Shown here: positions 32,617 through 39,907 of the stretch, piece by piece
Numbering within the stretch: the first letter of the stretch is position 1
Layout of the letters: every line of letters starts with the position of its first letter
NCBI GenBank assembly: GCA_963775315.1
Contig: CAVZIN010000012.1
Coordinates: 248,001-312,000 of the forward strand
DNA length: 64,000 bases
Reading direction: 5' to 3'
From: CAWGHZ01 sp963775315
GTDB lineage: Bacteria; Pseudomonadota; Alphaproteobacteria; MPNO01; DASWLB01
Made by a program: the position numbers and the translations under genes
The notes under the pieces: model-generated
Databases searched by the model: none
Seen by the model: only the letters and a program-made list of their open reading frames with translations
Told to the model about the DNA's origin: nothing

Positions 32617-32665
32617 TCTTTCGAGACGCGCCTAGGCTGCGCCAAGACGCTCCTCGGAGGAACGG
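32617..32665 (+). repeat. Dispersed hairpin repeat, copy 4
   Basis: It reads TTTCGAGACGCG, a more diverged centre, then CGCTCCTCGGAGGAACGG. It lies in the convergent gap between the third core-MetE gene and the end of the gcv operon, the same kind of position as the other copies. Confidence 0.6.
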
Positions 32666-32680
32666 ACAGAAATTTCGGCC

Positions 32681-33457
32681 TCAGCCCATCGTGAGCCCGC
32701 CGGAGACGCTGATCGCTTGGCCGGTGATGTAGCCGCCGGCGTCGGACGCGAGGAACGCCATGGTTGCGGCCACCTCGCGCGCCGTGCCCGGCCGCTTCAG
32801 CGGCACGCGGCGGATCATCTCCTCGACGATCTTCGAGCCGGTGGTGCCTTGGCCGCGCAGCGCCTCCAGCGTCGGCCCCTCGGTCGGGCCGGGGCAGACG
32901 ACGTTGACGGTGATGCCGGACCGGCCGAGCTCGCGCGCCAAGGCCTTGGCGAAGGCAATCATGCCGCCATGCGCGGCCGAGGCGACCGCCGCGCCGGACT
33001 GGCCGACCTTTCCGCCGTCCGAGCCGATCTGCAGAATGCGGCCCGCCTTCTGCGCCACCATGCGCGGCGCGACGGCGCGGGCGAGGTTGACCAGCCCCAT
33101 CATCTGCACGGCGACGAGGCCGGGCCACTCCGCCGGGTCCTGCTCGGTGAACAGCACGAATCCCTGGTCCGATTTCCAGCCGACGCAGCTCGCCAGCACG
33201 TCGATGCGGCCGAAATCCGCCGCGACGTCCGCCACCCAGCGCTCGACCGCGGCAAGGTCGGCGACGTCCAGCCGGTCGAGCCGGGCGCGCCGCCCCAGCG
33301 ACCTCGCGCGGCCGCACGCATCGCGCGCCGCGCCCTCGCCCGACCGGTAGGCGAGCGCGACGTCCGCGCCGCATTCGGCGAACAGCCCGGCCACCTCGCG
33401 CCCGATCCCGCCGGATGCGCCCGGCACCAGCACCACCTTGCCCGCGAGGTCGATCAC
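32681..33457 (-). CDS. Short-chain dehydrogenase homologue lacking the catalytic Tyr and Lys
   Basis: The 258-residue protein has a clear SDR fold: GASGGIG cofactor motif (13-19), the Asp in 'DRLDVADL', and the C-terminal 'GGYITGQAISVSGGLTMG'. The catalytic Ser146 is kept ('LQIGSDGGK'), but the YxxxK motif is ASAAH at 159-163, where homologues have YSAAK: Tyr is replaced by Ala (GCC) and Lys by His (CAT). The NNAG motif also reads ASCVG. It may bind a nucleotide without classical catalysis. It starts at GTG 33457, overlapping the gcvPB stop (GTGA), so it is the coupled last gene of the glycine-cleavage operon. Confidence 0.85.
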   Translation of the reverse strand: MIDLAGKVVLVPGASGGIGREVAGLFAECGADVALAYRSGEGAARDACGRARSLGRRARLDRLDVADLAAVERWVADVAADFGRIDVLASCVGWKSDQGFVLFTEQDPAEWPGLVAVQMMGLVNLARAVAPRMVAQKAGRILQIGSDGGKVGQSGAAVASAAHGGMIAFAKALARELGRSGITVNVVCPGPTEGPTLEALRGQGTTGSKIVEEMIRRVPLKRPGTAREVAATMAFLASDAGGYITGQAISVSGGLTMG

Positions 33458-34974
33458 TCCGCCGCTTCCGATATGTCGGCGCCAGGCGGGCGCCAGCGCG
33501 GGACCGGGTGGCGGGCGGCGCGGGTTTCGTCCAGCCGGTGGCGCGGGGCGAGGCGCGGCGCGCCGGTGAAGAAGTCGGCGTCTCCCGCCTTGGCGCGCTC
33601 TGCGAGGCGGCGCATCGCGGCGATGAAAGCGTCGAGCCCGTCGCGGCTCTCCAACTCGGTCGGCTCGATCAGGAAGCCGCCATGGACGACCAGCGGAAAG
33701 TACATGGTCATCGGGTGGAAGCCCTCGTCGATCATCGCCTTCGCGAAATCGAGCGTGGTGACGCCGGTGCCGTGCAGGAACGCGTCGTGGAACAGGCACT
33801 CGTGCATGCAGGGCCCGTCGGCGAACGGGCTCAACACGTCCTTCAGGCTCTCCAGCACATAGTTGGCAGCAAGCACGGCATCGCCCGACGCCTGCTTCAG
33901 CCCGTCGCCGCCGTGGCTCATCATGTAGGCGAGCGCCCGGACGAACATGCCGAACTGGCCGTGGAACCCCTTCATCCGCCCGAACGCGGGGCGCCGCTCC
34001 GCCTCGGCGTCGGGGCCGGTCTCGGCCAGGCGGAACGTGTCGCCGTCGGCCACCACCCAAGGCAGCGGGGCGTAGGGCGCCAGCAATTCGGCGAAGGCGA
34101 CCGGCCCGCTGCCGGGCCCCCCGCCGCCGTGCGGGGTGGAGAAGGTCTTGTGCAAATTGAGGTGCATCACATCGATGCCGAGGTCGCCCGGCCGTACCCG
34201 CCCCATCAGCGCGTTGAAGTTCGCCCCGTCGCAATAGAAGAACGCCCCTGCCGCATGCACCGCCGCCGCCTGCTCCAGGATCTCGTCCTCGAACAGGCCG
34301 CAGGTGTTGGGGTTTGTCAGCATGAAGGCGGCGACGTCCGGGCCGAGCCGGGCCTTCAGCGCGGCGAGATCGACCCGGCCGCGCGCGTTATGCGGCAGCT
34401 CCTCGACCGTGTATCCGCACATGTGCGCGGTCGCCGGGTTGGTGCCGTGCGCCGAATCGGGGACCAGCACCACCTTGCGCGCATCGCCCCGCGCCTCCAG
34501 CGCGGCGCGGATCGCCATCAGCCCGCAGAGCTCGCCATGCGCGCCCGCGCCGAGCGAGAGGGCGACCCCGGGCATGCCGGTCAGCGTCCGTATCCAGTGC
34601 GCGAGCGTATCCATCACCGCGAGCGCGCCCTGCACGGTCGCCACCGGCTGCATCGGGTGGATGTCGGCGAAGCCGGCAAGGCGGGCGAGACGCTCGTTGA
34701 GCCGCGGGTTGTGCTTCATGGTGCAACTGCCAAGCGGGTAGATGCCCATGTCGATGCCGTAGTTCTTCTGCGACAGGCGCGTGAAGTGGCGAACCGCCTC
34801 GGGCTCGGAAAGCCCGGGCAGGCCAAGCGGCGCACGTCGGCGCTGCCCGCCGAGCCGGTCCTCGAACGACGCCGGCGGCTCGATGTCGACCCCGGTCTTG
34901 TCTGGCGCGCCGCGCTCGAACAGCAAGGGCTCGGCGAGCTGTAGCCCGCGATGCGGCTCGGAGCTCCCGCTCAC
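33454..34974 (-). CDS. gcvPB: Glycine dehydrogenase (decarboxylating) subunit 2
   Basis: The 506-residue P-protein subunit starts at GTG 34974, overlapping the gcvPA stop. The PLP-binding Lys276 lies in 'HLNLHKTFSTPHGGGGPG', and 'MGIYPLGSCTMKHNPRLNE' (76-94) is the conserved active-site segment. With subunit 1 it decarboxylates glycine and passes the aminomethyl group to lipoyl-GcvH. The split P-protein is usual in many alphaproteobacteria and archaea. It is translationally coupled both to gcvPA upstream and to the SDR homologue downstream. The C-terminal 35 residues are Arg/Pro-rich and variable. Confidence 0.95.
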   Translation of the reverse strand: MSGSSEPHRGLQLAEPLLFERGAPDKTGVDIEPPASFEDRLGGQRRRAPLGLPGLSEPEAVRHFTRLSQKNYGIDMGIYPLGSCTMKHNPRLNERLARLAGFADIHPMQPVATVQGALAVMDTLAHWIRTLTGMPGVALSLGAGAHGELCGLMAIRAALEARGDARKVVLVPDSAHGTNPATAHMCGYTVEELPHNARGRVDLAALKARLGPDVAAFMLTNPNTCGLFEDEILEQAAAVHAAGAFFYCDGANFNALMGRVRPGDLGIDVMHLNLHKTFSTPHGGGGPGSGPVAFAELLAPYAPLPWVVADGDTFRLAETGPDAEAERRPAFGRMKGFHGQFGMFVRALAYMMSHGGDGLKQASGDAVLAANYVLESLKDVLSPFADGPCMHECLFHDAFLHGTGVTTLDFAKAMIDEGFHPMTMYFPLVVHGGFLIEPTELESRDGLDAFIAAMRRLAERAKAGDADFFTGAPRLAPRHRLDETRAARHPVPRWRPPGADISEAAE

Positions 34975-36314
34975 AGCGCCTCTCCCAGCGCGGCGGCGAA
35001 GCGGGCGATGTCGTCGGCCGTATTGGTCTCGGTCGCGGCGACCAGCAGCAGGTCGGCGAGCGCGGGTGCGCCCGGATAGAAGCGGGAGACCGGGACCCCC
35101 GCAAAAACGCCCTTCCCCGCCAGCGCGTCGACGATGGGCGCCGCGGGCTTGGGCAGGCGGAGGGTGAATTCGTTGAAGAACGTCTCGTTCAGCAGCCGGA
35201 CGCCGGGCAATTCTGCCAATGCGTCGGCCAGCGCCACGGCGCGGGCATGGTTGGTCTCGGCGAGGTGGGTGAAGCCGATCTCGCCCAGCAGCGACAGGTG
35301 GATCGTGAAGCCCAAGGCGCAGAGCTCGGAGTTGGTGCAGATGTTGCTGGTCGCCTTCTCGCGCCGGATGTGCTGCTCGCGCGTCGACAGCGTCAATACG
35401 TAGCCGCGCCGCCCCTCGGCGTCGACCGTCTCGCCGCAGAGCCGCCCCGGCATCTGGCGCAGGAATTTCTCGCGCGTCGTGAGCAGGCCGAGATAGGGGC
35501 CACCGAAGGTCAGCGGGTTGCCGAGCCCGGCCCCCTCGGCCACCACGATGTCGGCGCCCATCTCGCCCGGCGGGATCAACAGGCCGAGCGAGACGATCTC
35601 CGCCACGCCGACGATCAGCAGCGCCCCGGCCTCGTGGCACGCGCGGGCCAGCGGCGCGAAATCGCGCACCCGACCGAACAGGTCCGGGTACTGCACCACC
35701 ACGCAGGACGTGTCACCGTCGATCTCTGCCGCCAGCTCCTCGTCGCCCTCCGGATGGGGCGGCAGCAGCACCGGGTCGGTCGCCACGTGCCTTGCCGTCG
35801 TGTCGGTCACCTCGCGCCAGTGCGGGTGCAGCGCGCCAGAGAGGATCGCCCTGCGCTTGCCGGTCACGCGGTGCGCCATCATCACCGCCTCGGCGCAGGA
35901 GGTCGCGCCGTCGTACATCGAGGCGTTGGCGACCTCCATGCCGGTGATCATCGCGACCAGCGTCTGGAACTCGTAGAGCGCCTGCAGCGTGCCTTGCGAC
36001 GCTTCCGGTTGGTAGGGGGTGTAGGCGGTCAGGAACTCGCCGCGCTGGATCAGGTGGTCGACGGTCGCCGGCACGTGGTGGCGGTAGGCACCGGCGCCGA
36101 GGAAGCTCGCCACCGACCCGGCCGGCACGTTTTGGGCGGCGAGCGCGGCCATCGCCCGCTCGACCTCGATCTCGCCCTGGTGAGCCGGCAGGTCAAGCGG
36201 CGCCGCGAGGCGCGCGGACTCCGGCACATCGCGGAACAGCGCGTCGACCGACGGCGCGCCGATGGAATTCAGCATCGCCTGCCGGTCCGCCTCGGTCAGC
36301 GGCAGGTAGCGCAT
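34971..36314 (-). CDS. gcvPA: Glycine dehydrogenase (decarboxylating) subunit 1
   Basis: The 447-residue P-protein subunit 1 has the family opening 'MRYLPLTEADRQAMLNSIGA', 'FLGAGAYRHHVPATVDHLIQ' (about 69-88), 'YTPYQPEASQGTLQALYEFQ' and 'ANASMYDGATSCAEA', all of which line the PLP pocket shared with subunit 2. It overlaps gcvH at one base (the A of TGA is the A of ATG) and gcvPB by four bases. Full length for the family, with no sign of damage. Confidence 0.95.
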   Translation of the reverse strand: MRYLPLTEADRQAMLNSIGAPSVDALFRDVPESARLAAPLDLPAHQGEIEVERAMAALAAQNVPAGSVASFLGAGAYRHHVPATVDHLIQRGEFLTAYTPYQPEASQGTLQALYEFQTLVAMITGMEVANASMYDGATSCAEAVMMAHRVTGKRRAILSGALHPHWREVTDTTARHVATDPVLLPPHPEGDEELAAEIDGDTSCVVVQYPDLFGRVRDFAPLARACHEAGALLIVGVAEIVSLGLLIPPGEMGADIVVAEGAGLGNPLTFGGPYLGLLTTREKFLRQMPGRLCGETVDAEGRRGYVLTLSTREQHIRREKATSNICTNSELCALGFTIHLSLLGEIGFTHLAETNHARAVALADALAELPGVRLLNETFFNEFTLRLPKPAAPIVDALAGKGVFAGVPVSRFYPGAPALADLLLVAATETNTADDIARFAAALGEAL

Positions 36315-36691
36315 CAGCCGAGGCCCTTCACGTGCTCGGCGTAGGCGGCTTCATCCATCAGTGCGGCGAAGCCCGCCTTGTCCGCGACCTTCAGCTTGAC
36401 GAACCAGCCCTTGCCCTCGGGATCGGCGTTCACGGTCTCGGGCGCTTCGTTCAGCGCCTGGTTGACCTCCACCACCTCGCCCGCGATGGGCGCGTACACC
36501 TCGCTCGCCGCCTTCACGGATTCCACGGTGCAGGCCTCGTCGCCGGCCGCCATCTGCTTGCCCGTGGCGGGCAACTCGACATAGACCACGTCGCCCAGCT
36601 GCTCCTGCGCGTAATTGCTGATGCCGATGGTGGCGACGTCGCCGTCCAGCCGCACCCATTCGTGATCCTTGCTGTAGCGTGTTTCGCTCAC
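36314..36691 (-). CDS. gcvH: Glycine cleavage system H protein
   Basis: The 125-residue lipoyl carrier protein has the lipoylated Lys60 in 'EACTVESVKAASEVYAPI', 'RYSKDHEWVRLDGDVATIGI' at the start and 'GEVVEVNQALNEAPETVN' following the lipoyl hairpin. It shuttles the aminomethyl intermediate among the P, T and L proteins. Its GGGGAGAGG ribosome site is in the 12-base gap after gcvT. No L-protein gene is in the window; a shared lipoamide dehydrogenase elsewhere is expected. Confidence 0.97.
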   Translation of the reverse strand: MSETRYSKDHEWVRLDGDVATIGISNYAQEQLGDVVYVELPATGKQMAAGDEACTVESVKAASEVYAPIAGEVVEVNQALNEAPETVNADPEGKGWFVKLKVADKAGFAALMDEAAYAEHVKGLG

Positions 36692-36703
36692 GCGCCTCTC
36701 CCC

Positions 36704-37816
36704 TCAGGTGGATTTCGCATAGCGGTGCGGCACGAAAGGCAGGGCGACGACGTGCGCCGTGTGGATCGCGTCGCGCACCTTGACCCCGAGCGTCCCGCCC
36801 TCGGCCGCGTGTTCCGGATCGACGTAGCCCATGGCGATCGGCGCCCCCACGGTGGGGCCGAAGCTGCCGCTGGTGACGTGGCCGACGCGGTGGCCTTCCG
36901 CGTCGCTGATCTCCGCGTCGTGGCGGGCAGGCACGCGCCCGTCGAGCTTCAGCCCGACGCGCTTGCGCCCCGGCCCGACCGAAAGCTGGCCGATAACGAT
37001 GTCCGCGCCGGGGAAGCCGCCCTCGGCCCGGCGGCGGCGCGGGATGGTCCAGCCGAGCCCGGCCTCGACCGGCGTCGTCTCCTCGTCGATGTCACTGCCG
37101 TAGAGGCAGAGGCCCGCCTCGAGGCGCAGCGTGTCGCGCGCGCCGAGCCCGGCGGGCGCCACCTCCGGCGCGTCGAGAAGCAGGCGCGCCACCCGCTCGG
37201 CGTCCTCCGCGTGGACCGAGAGCTCGAACCCGTCCTCGCCGGTATAGCCGGAGCGGGCGATCGCGGCCTTCGCGCCGGCGATGGCGAACTCGCCGGTCGC
37301 GAGGAAGGCGAGGCTTTCCGCGCCGGGCGCGAGGCGGGCGATCACATCTGCGGCTTTCGGCCCTTGCAGCGCGAGCAGCGCCCGGTCGGTGAGCTCGGCC
37401 ACCATCTCGTCCGGCAGGTTCTCCATCAGATGAGCGAGGTCGACGGCCCGGCGCGACGCGTTGACGACGATGTGTAGCCCGCCCGCCGTGCGCGCCACCA
37501 TCAGGTCGTCGATGATGCCACCGGCCTCGTTGGTGAGCATGGTGTAGCGCACGCGCCCGACAGCGAGCCCGTCGATGTCTCCCGGCACCAGCCGCTCGAG
37601 CGCCTTGGCCGCGCCCTGGCCGGCGATCGCCACCTGGCCCATGTGCGAGACGTCAAACAGCGAGGCTGCGGCGCGGGTGTGGGCGTGCTCGGCGAGGATG
37701 CCCCTGTACTGGACGGGCATGGACCAGCCGGCGAACGGCACCATCCGCGCGCCGAGCGCGACGTGCAGATCGTAGAGCGGCGTGCGCTGCCCCTCGCCTG
37801 AGGCCGGATCGGTCAT
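36704..37816 (-). CDS. gcvT: Aminomethyltransferase, glycine cleavage system T protein
   Basis: The 370-residue folate-dependent enzyme has 'MVPFAGWSMPVQYRGILAEH' (about 31-50), 'FDVSHMGQVAIAG', 'ARSGYTGEDGFELSV' (folate site) and 'EAGLGWTIPRRRRAEGGFPG' near the C-terminal domain. It releases ammonia from aminomethyl-lipoyl-GcvH and makes 5,10-methylene-tetrahydrofolate. Length and motifs are those of GcvT rather than of the longer aromatic O-demethylase LigM. It begins 45 bases after a luciferase-like oxidoreductase gene on the same strand and may share its transcript. I see no glycine riboswitch upstream. Confidence 0.96.
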   Translation of the reverse strand: MTDPASGEGQRTPLYDLHVALGARMVPFAGWSMPVQYRGILAEHAHTRAAASLFDVSHMGQVAIAGQGAAKALERLVPGDIDGLAVGRVRYTMLTNEAGGIIDDLMVARTAGGLHIVVNASRRAVDLAHLMENLPDEMVAELTDRALLALQGPKAADVIARLAPGAESLAFLATGEFAIAGAKAAIARSGYTGEDGFELSVHAEDAERVARLLLDAPEVAPAGLGARDTLRLEAGLCLYGSDIDEETTPVEAGLGWTIPRRRRAEGGFPGADIVIGQLSVGPGRKRVGLKLDGRVPARHDAEISDAEGHRVGHVTSGSFGPTVGAPIAMGYVDPEHAAEGGTLGVKVRDAIHTAHVVALPFVPHRYAKST

Positions 37817-37861
37817 GATCGCCCCAGTCTAAAGGACCCCCCGCCGCGATGCAAAACCGCG

Positions 37862-38674
37862 TCAGCCCCGCCCGGCGGCCTTGGCCAGGGTTTCGGCGAG
37901 CCGGCCGAATTCAGCGGCGGTCGAATAGGGCGTGGTGAGGGCAAAGCGGGTGACTCCGAGCCTTGCCAGCCGCTCAAGATGCGCTTTCGCGGCGCCGGAA
38001 TCGGCGGGCAGCGCGCCTGACACCGCCACCTCGGGCACGCCCCTGCCGGCAGCCTGGAACAGGCGGGCGAGCTCGGCGATCGGCGCGGACAGCGCGTCCG
38101 GGTCGGCGCTCGCCCCCGGCATCCACCCCTCGGCGAAGCGGGCGGCGCGGGCCAAGGCATGCGGCGGGGCCCCGCCGACATAGAGCGGCGGGCGGGCCGG
38201 GCGCGGGCGGAACAGCACTTTCGCCCCGTTGATCTCGACTTCGTCGGCGGCGAAGCAGCGGTGGATCGTCTCCAGAGCCTCGTCGGCGAGGCGCCCGCGC
38301 CGCGTCCGATCGATCCCGAGCACCTGGAACTCCGCCTCCATCCAGCCGACGCCGCAGCCGAGGCGGAGCCGACCGCCCGACAGGGCCTGGAGGCTCGCTG
38401 CCCATTTCGCGATCAGGTATGGGTTGCGGTAGGGCAGGATCAGCACCCGCGTGCCAATTCCGACCCGCTCGGTGATCCCTGCGACGAAGGCGAGGGTCGC
38501 CAGCGGCTCGATATAGAACCCGTCCGAGCCCCGCGAATTGTCCGGCGGCACCGCGACATGGTCGTACACCCAGAGGTCGTCGATCGGCCCGGTATCGGCG
38601 ATGCGCGCGCATTCGGCGATCAGCGCGCGCGACGCCTCGGGTCCCTTGTTGGGAAGCTGCAATCCGATGTGCAT
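37862..38674 (-). CDS. Luciferase-like (LLM) oxidoreductase, F420/FMN type
   Basis: The 270-residue TIM-barrel flavoprotein homologue includes 'MHIGLQLPNKGPEA', 'IDDLWVYDHVAVP', 'PLATLAFVAGITERVGIGTRVL' and 'LQALSGGRLRLGCGVGWMEAEF' (about 92-112), the typical LLM blocks. These enzymes oxidise substrates with reduced F420 or FMN; in an alphaproteobacterium either is possible. It lies just upstream of gcvT on the same strand with a 45-base gap, so co-transcription with the glycine-cleavage genes is possible though functionally unexplained. Upstream is a 151-base divergent gap shared with a Bug-type receptor. Confidence 0.85.
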   Translation of the reverse strand: MHIGLQLPNKGPEASRALIAECARIADTGPIDDLWVYDHVAVPPDNSRGSDGFYIEPLATLAFVAGITERVGIGTRVLILPYRNPYLIAKWAASLQALSGGRLRLGCGVGWMEAEFQVLGIDRTRRGRLADEALETIHRCFAADEVEINGAKVLFRPRPARPPLYVGGAPPHALARAARFAEGWMPGASADPDALSAPIAELARLFQAAGRGVPEVAVSGALPADSGAAKAHLERLARLGVTRFALTTPYSTAAEFGRLAETLAKAAGRG

Positions 38675-38825
38675 GCCCGAAGGTTAGCCGACGCGCCCAC
38701 CGAGCGCCACTCGCCAAGCGCGATTGCCCCGGCCGGCGCGTGCCGCTATGGTCTGGCGACACAGCGCGCGCCACGCGTGCTCAATCGGGCCATCAAGGCC
38801 CAAAACGTAACAAGGAGGAAACGAC

Positions 38826-39851
38826 ATGCAGAAGCACGCCCTCATCATGTCCGCCGCGTCCCTCGCGGCCGCGCTGGCCCTCGCGGCGCCAGCGCGGGCC
38901 GATTCGATCTCCGACTTCTACTCGGGCAGGACGGTGTCGGTGTACGTGGCGGTGTCGCCGGGCGGCATCTACTCGACCTACGCCCAGATGATGGCGCCCC
39001 ACTTCGCGAAGCACATCCCCGGCCACCCGACGGTGATCGTGAAGCACATGCCGGGTGCCGGCGGCCTCTCGGCGATGAACTTCGTCTACAACGCCGCGCC
39101 CAAGGACGGCACAGTCGTCATCACGCCGACCTCGGGCATGACCAAGGACCAGGCCCTGGGCACGGCGAACGTCAAGTACGACACGCGCAAATACCAGTGG
39201 CTCGGTGGCTGGGGCGAGGCGGTGAGCGTATGTTCGGTGTGGAAGACCGCGCCGGCGACGACCATCGAGCAGGCGCGCCAGAAGGTCGACGTGCTCGGCG
39301 CGTTCTCGAAGGGCTCGACCACCTATCGCAACCCGGCGGCGGTCAATGCCGTCCTCGGCACCAAGTTCAAGATCATCGTCGGCTATGGCGGCGGCTCGAA
39401 GGTGCGCCTCGCCATGGAAAAGCACGAGGTCGACGGCTGGTGCGGCCAATATCTCGGCTGGAAGATGGTGAAGCCGGAATGGCTCAAGCAGGGTCTGCTC
39501 GCCCATCTCGTGCAGTTCGCCTCGAAGCGCTCGCCCGACATGCCGAACGTTCCGCTTCTCAGCGAATTCGCCAAGACGGCGGACGAGAAGCAGATTCTCG
39601 AGTTCATCGAATCTGGCCTCGACGACCGCGCCATGGCCGCGCCTCCGGGCGTTCCAGCCGACCGCGTGGCCGCGCTCGAGAAGGCCTACTGGGAAACGCT
39701 GCACGACCCGGCCTTCCTTGCCGACGCGACGAAGCTGCACATGGATATCGACGCGCTGACCGGCAAGCAGGTCCACGATTTCTGCGTCAAGGCGATGTCC
39801 CTCAGCGCAGAGAACATCGCGCGGGCGAAGAAGGCGATGGGGATCATGTAG
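38826..39851 (+). CDS. Tripartite tricarboxylate transporter receptor (TctC/Bug family)
   Basis: The 341-residue periplasmic binding protein has a signal peptide of about 25 residues (cut after ARA). 'FYSGRTVSVYVAVSPGGIYS' and 'VIVKHMPGAGGLSAMNFVYN' (about 58-77) are Bug landmarks, although this is a divergent branch with 'DGTVVITPTSGMTKDQALG'. It should bind a carboxylate and present it to the membrane component encoded 57 bases downstream. The operon continues with an aldolase and a ThDP enzyme, suggesting a hydroxy- or keto-acid as ligand. A GGAGG site precedes ATG 38826. Confidence 0.87.
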   Translation: MQKHALIMSAASLAAALALAAPARADSISDFYSGRTVSVYVAVSPGGIYSTYAQMMAPHFAKHIPGHPTVIVKHMPGAGGLSAMNFVYNAAPKDGTVVITPTSGMTKDQALGTANVKYDTRKYQWLGGWGEAVSVCSVWKTAPATTIEQARQKVDVLGAFSKGSTTYRNPAAVNAVLGTKFKIIVGYGGGSKVRLAMEKHEVDGWCGQYLGWKMVKPEWLKQGLLAHLVQFASKRSPDMPNVPLLSEFAKTADEKQILEFIESGLDDRAMAAPPGVPADRVAALEKAYWETLHDPAFLADATKLHMDIDALTGKQVHDFCVKAMSLSAENIARAKKAMGIM

Positions 39852-39907
39852 CGGCCCGGGCACGCCGCCCGGCACCGCCGTTGCAGTAGTCGCCGCAAGG
39901 GACCGAC

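Noticed and set aside
36704..37816. LigM-type aromatic O-demethylase instead of GcvT
   Set aside because: The length (370 residues), motifs and operon with gcvH and gcvPAB all indicate the glycine-cleavage T protein.
38675..38825. Possible glycine riboswitch upstream of the gcv operon
   Set aside because: Neither this gap nor the 45 bases before gcvT contain the tandem aptamer-like conserved purine-rich cores; nothing beyond a short divergent promoter region is visible.
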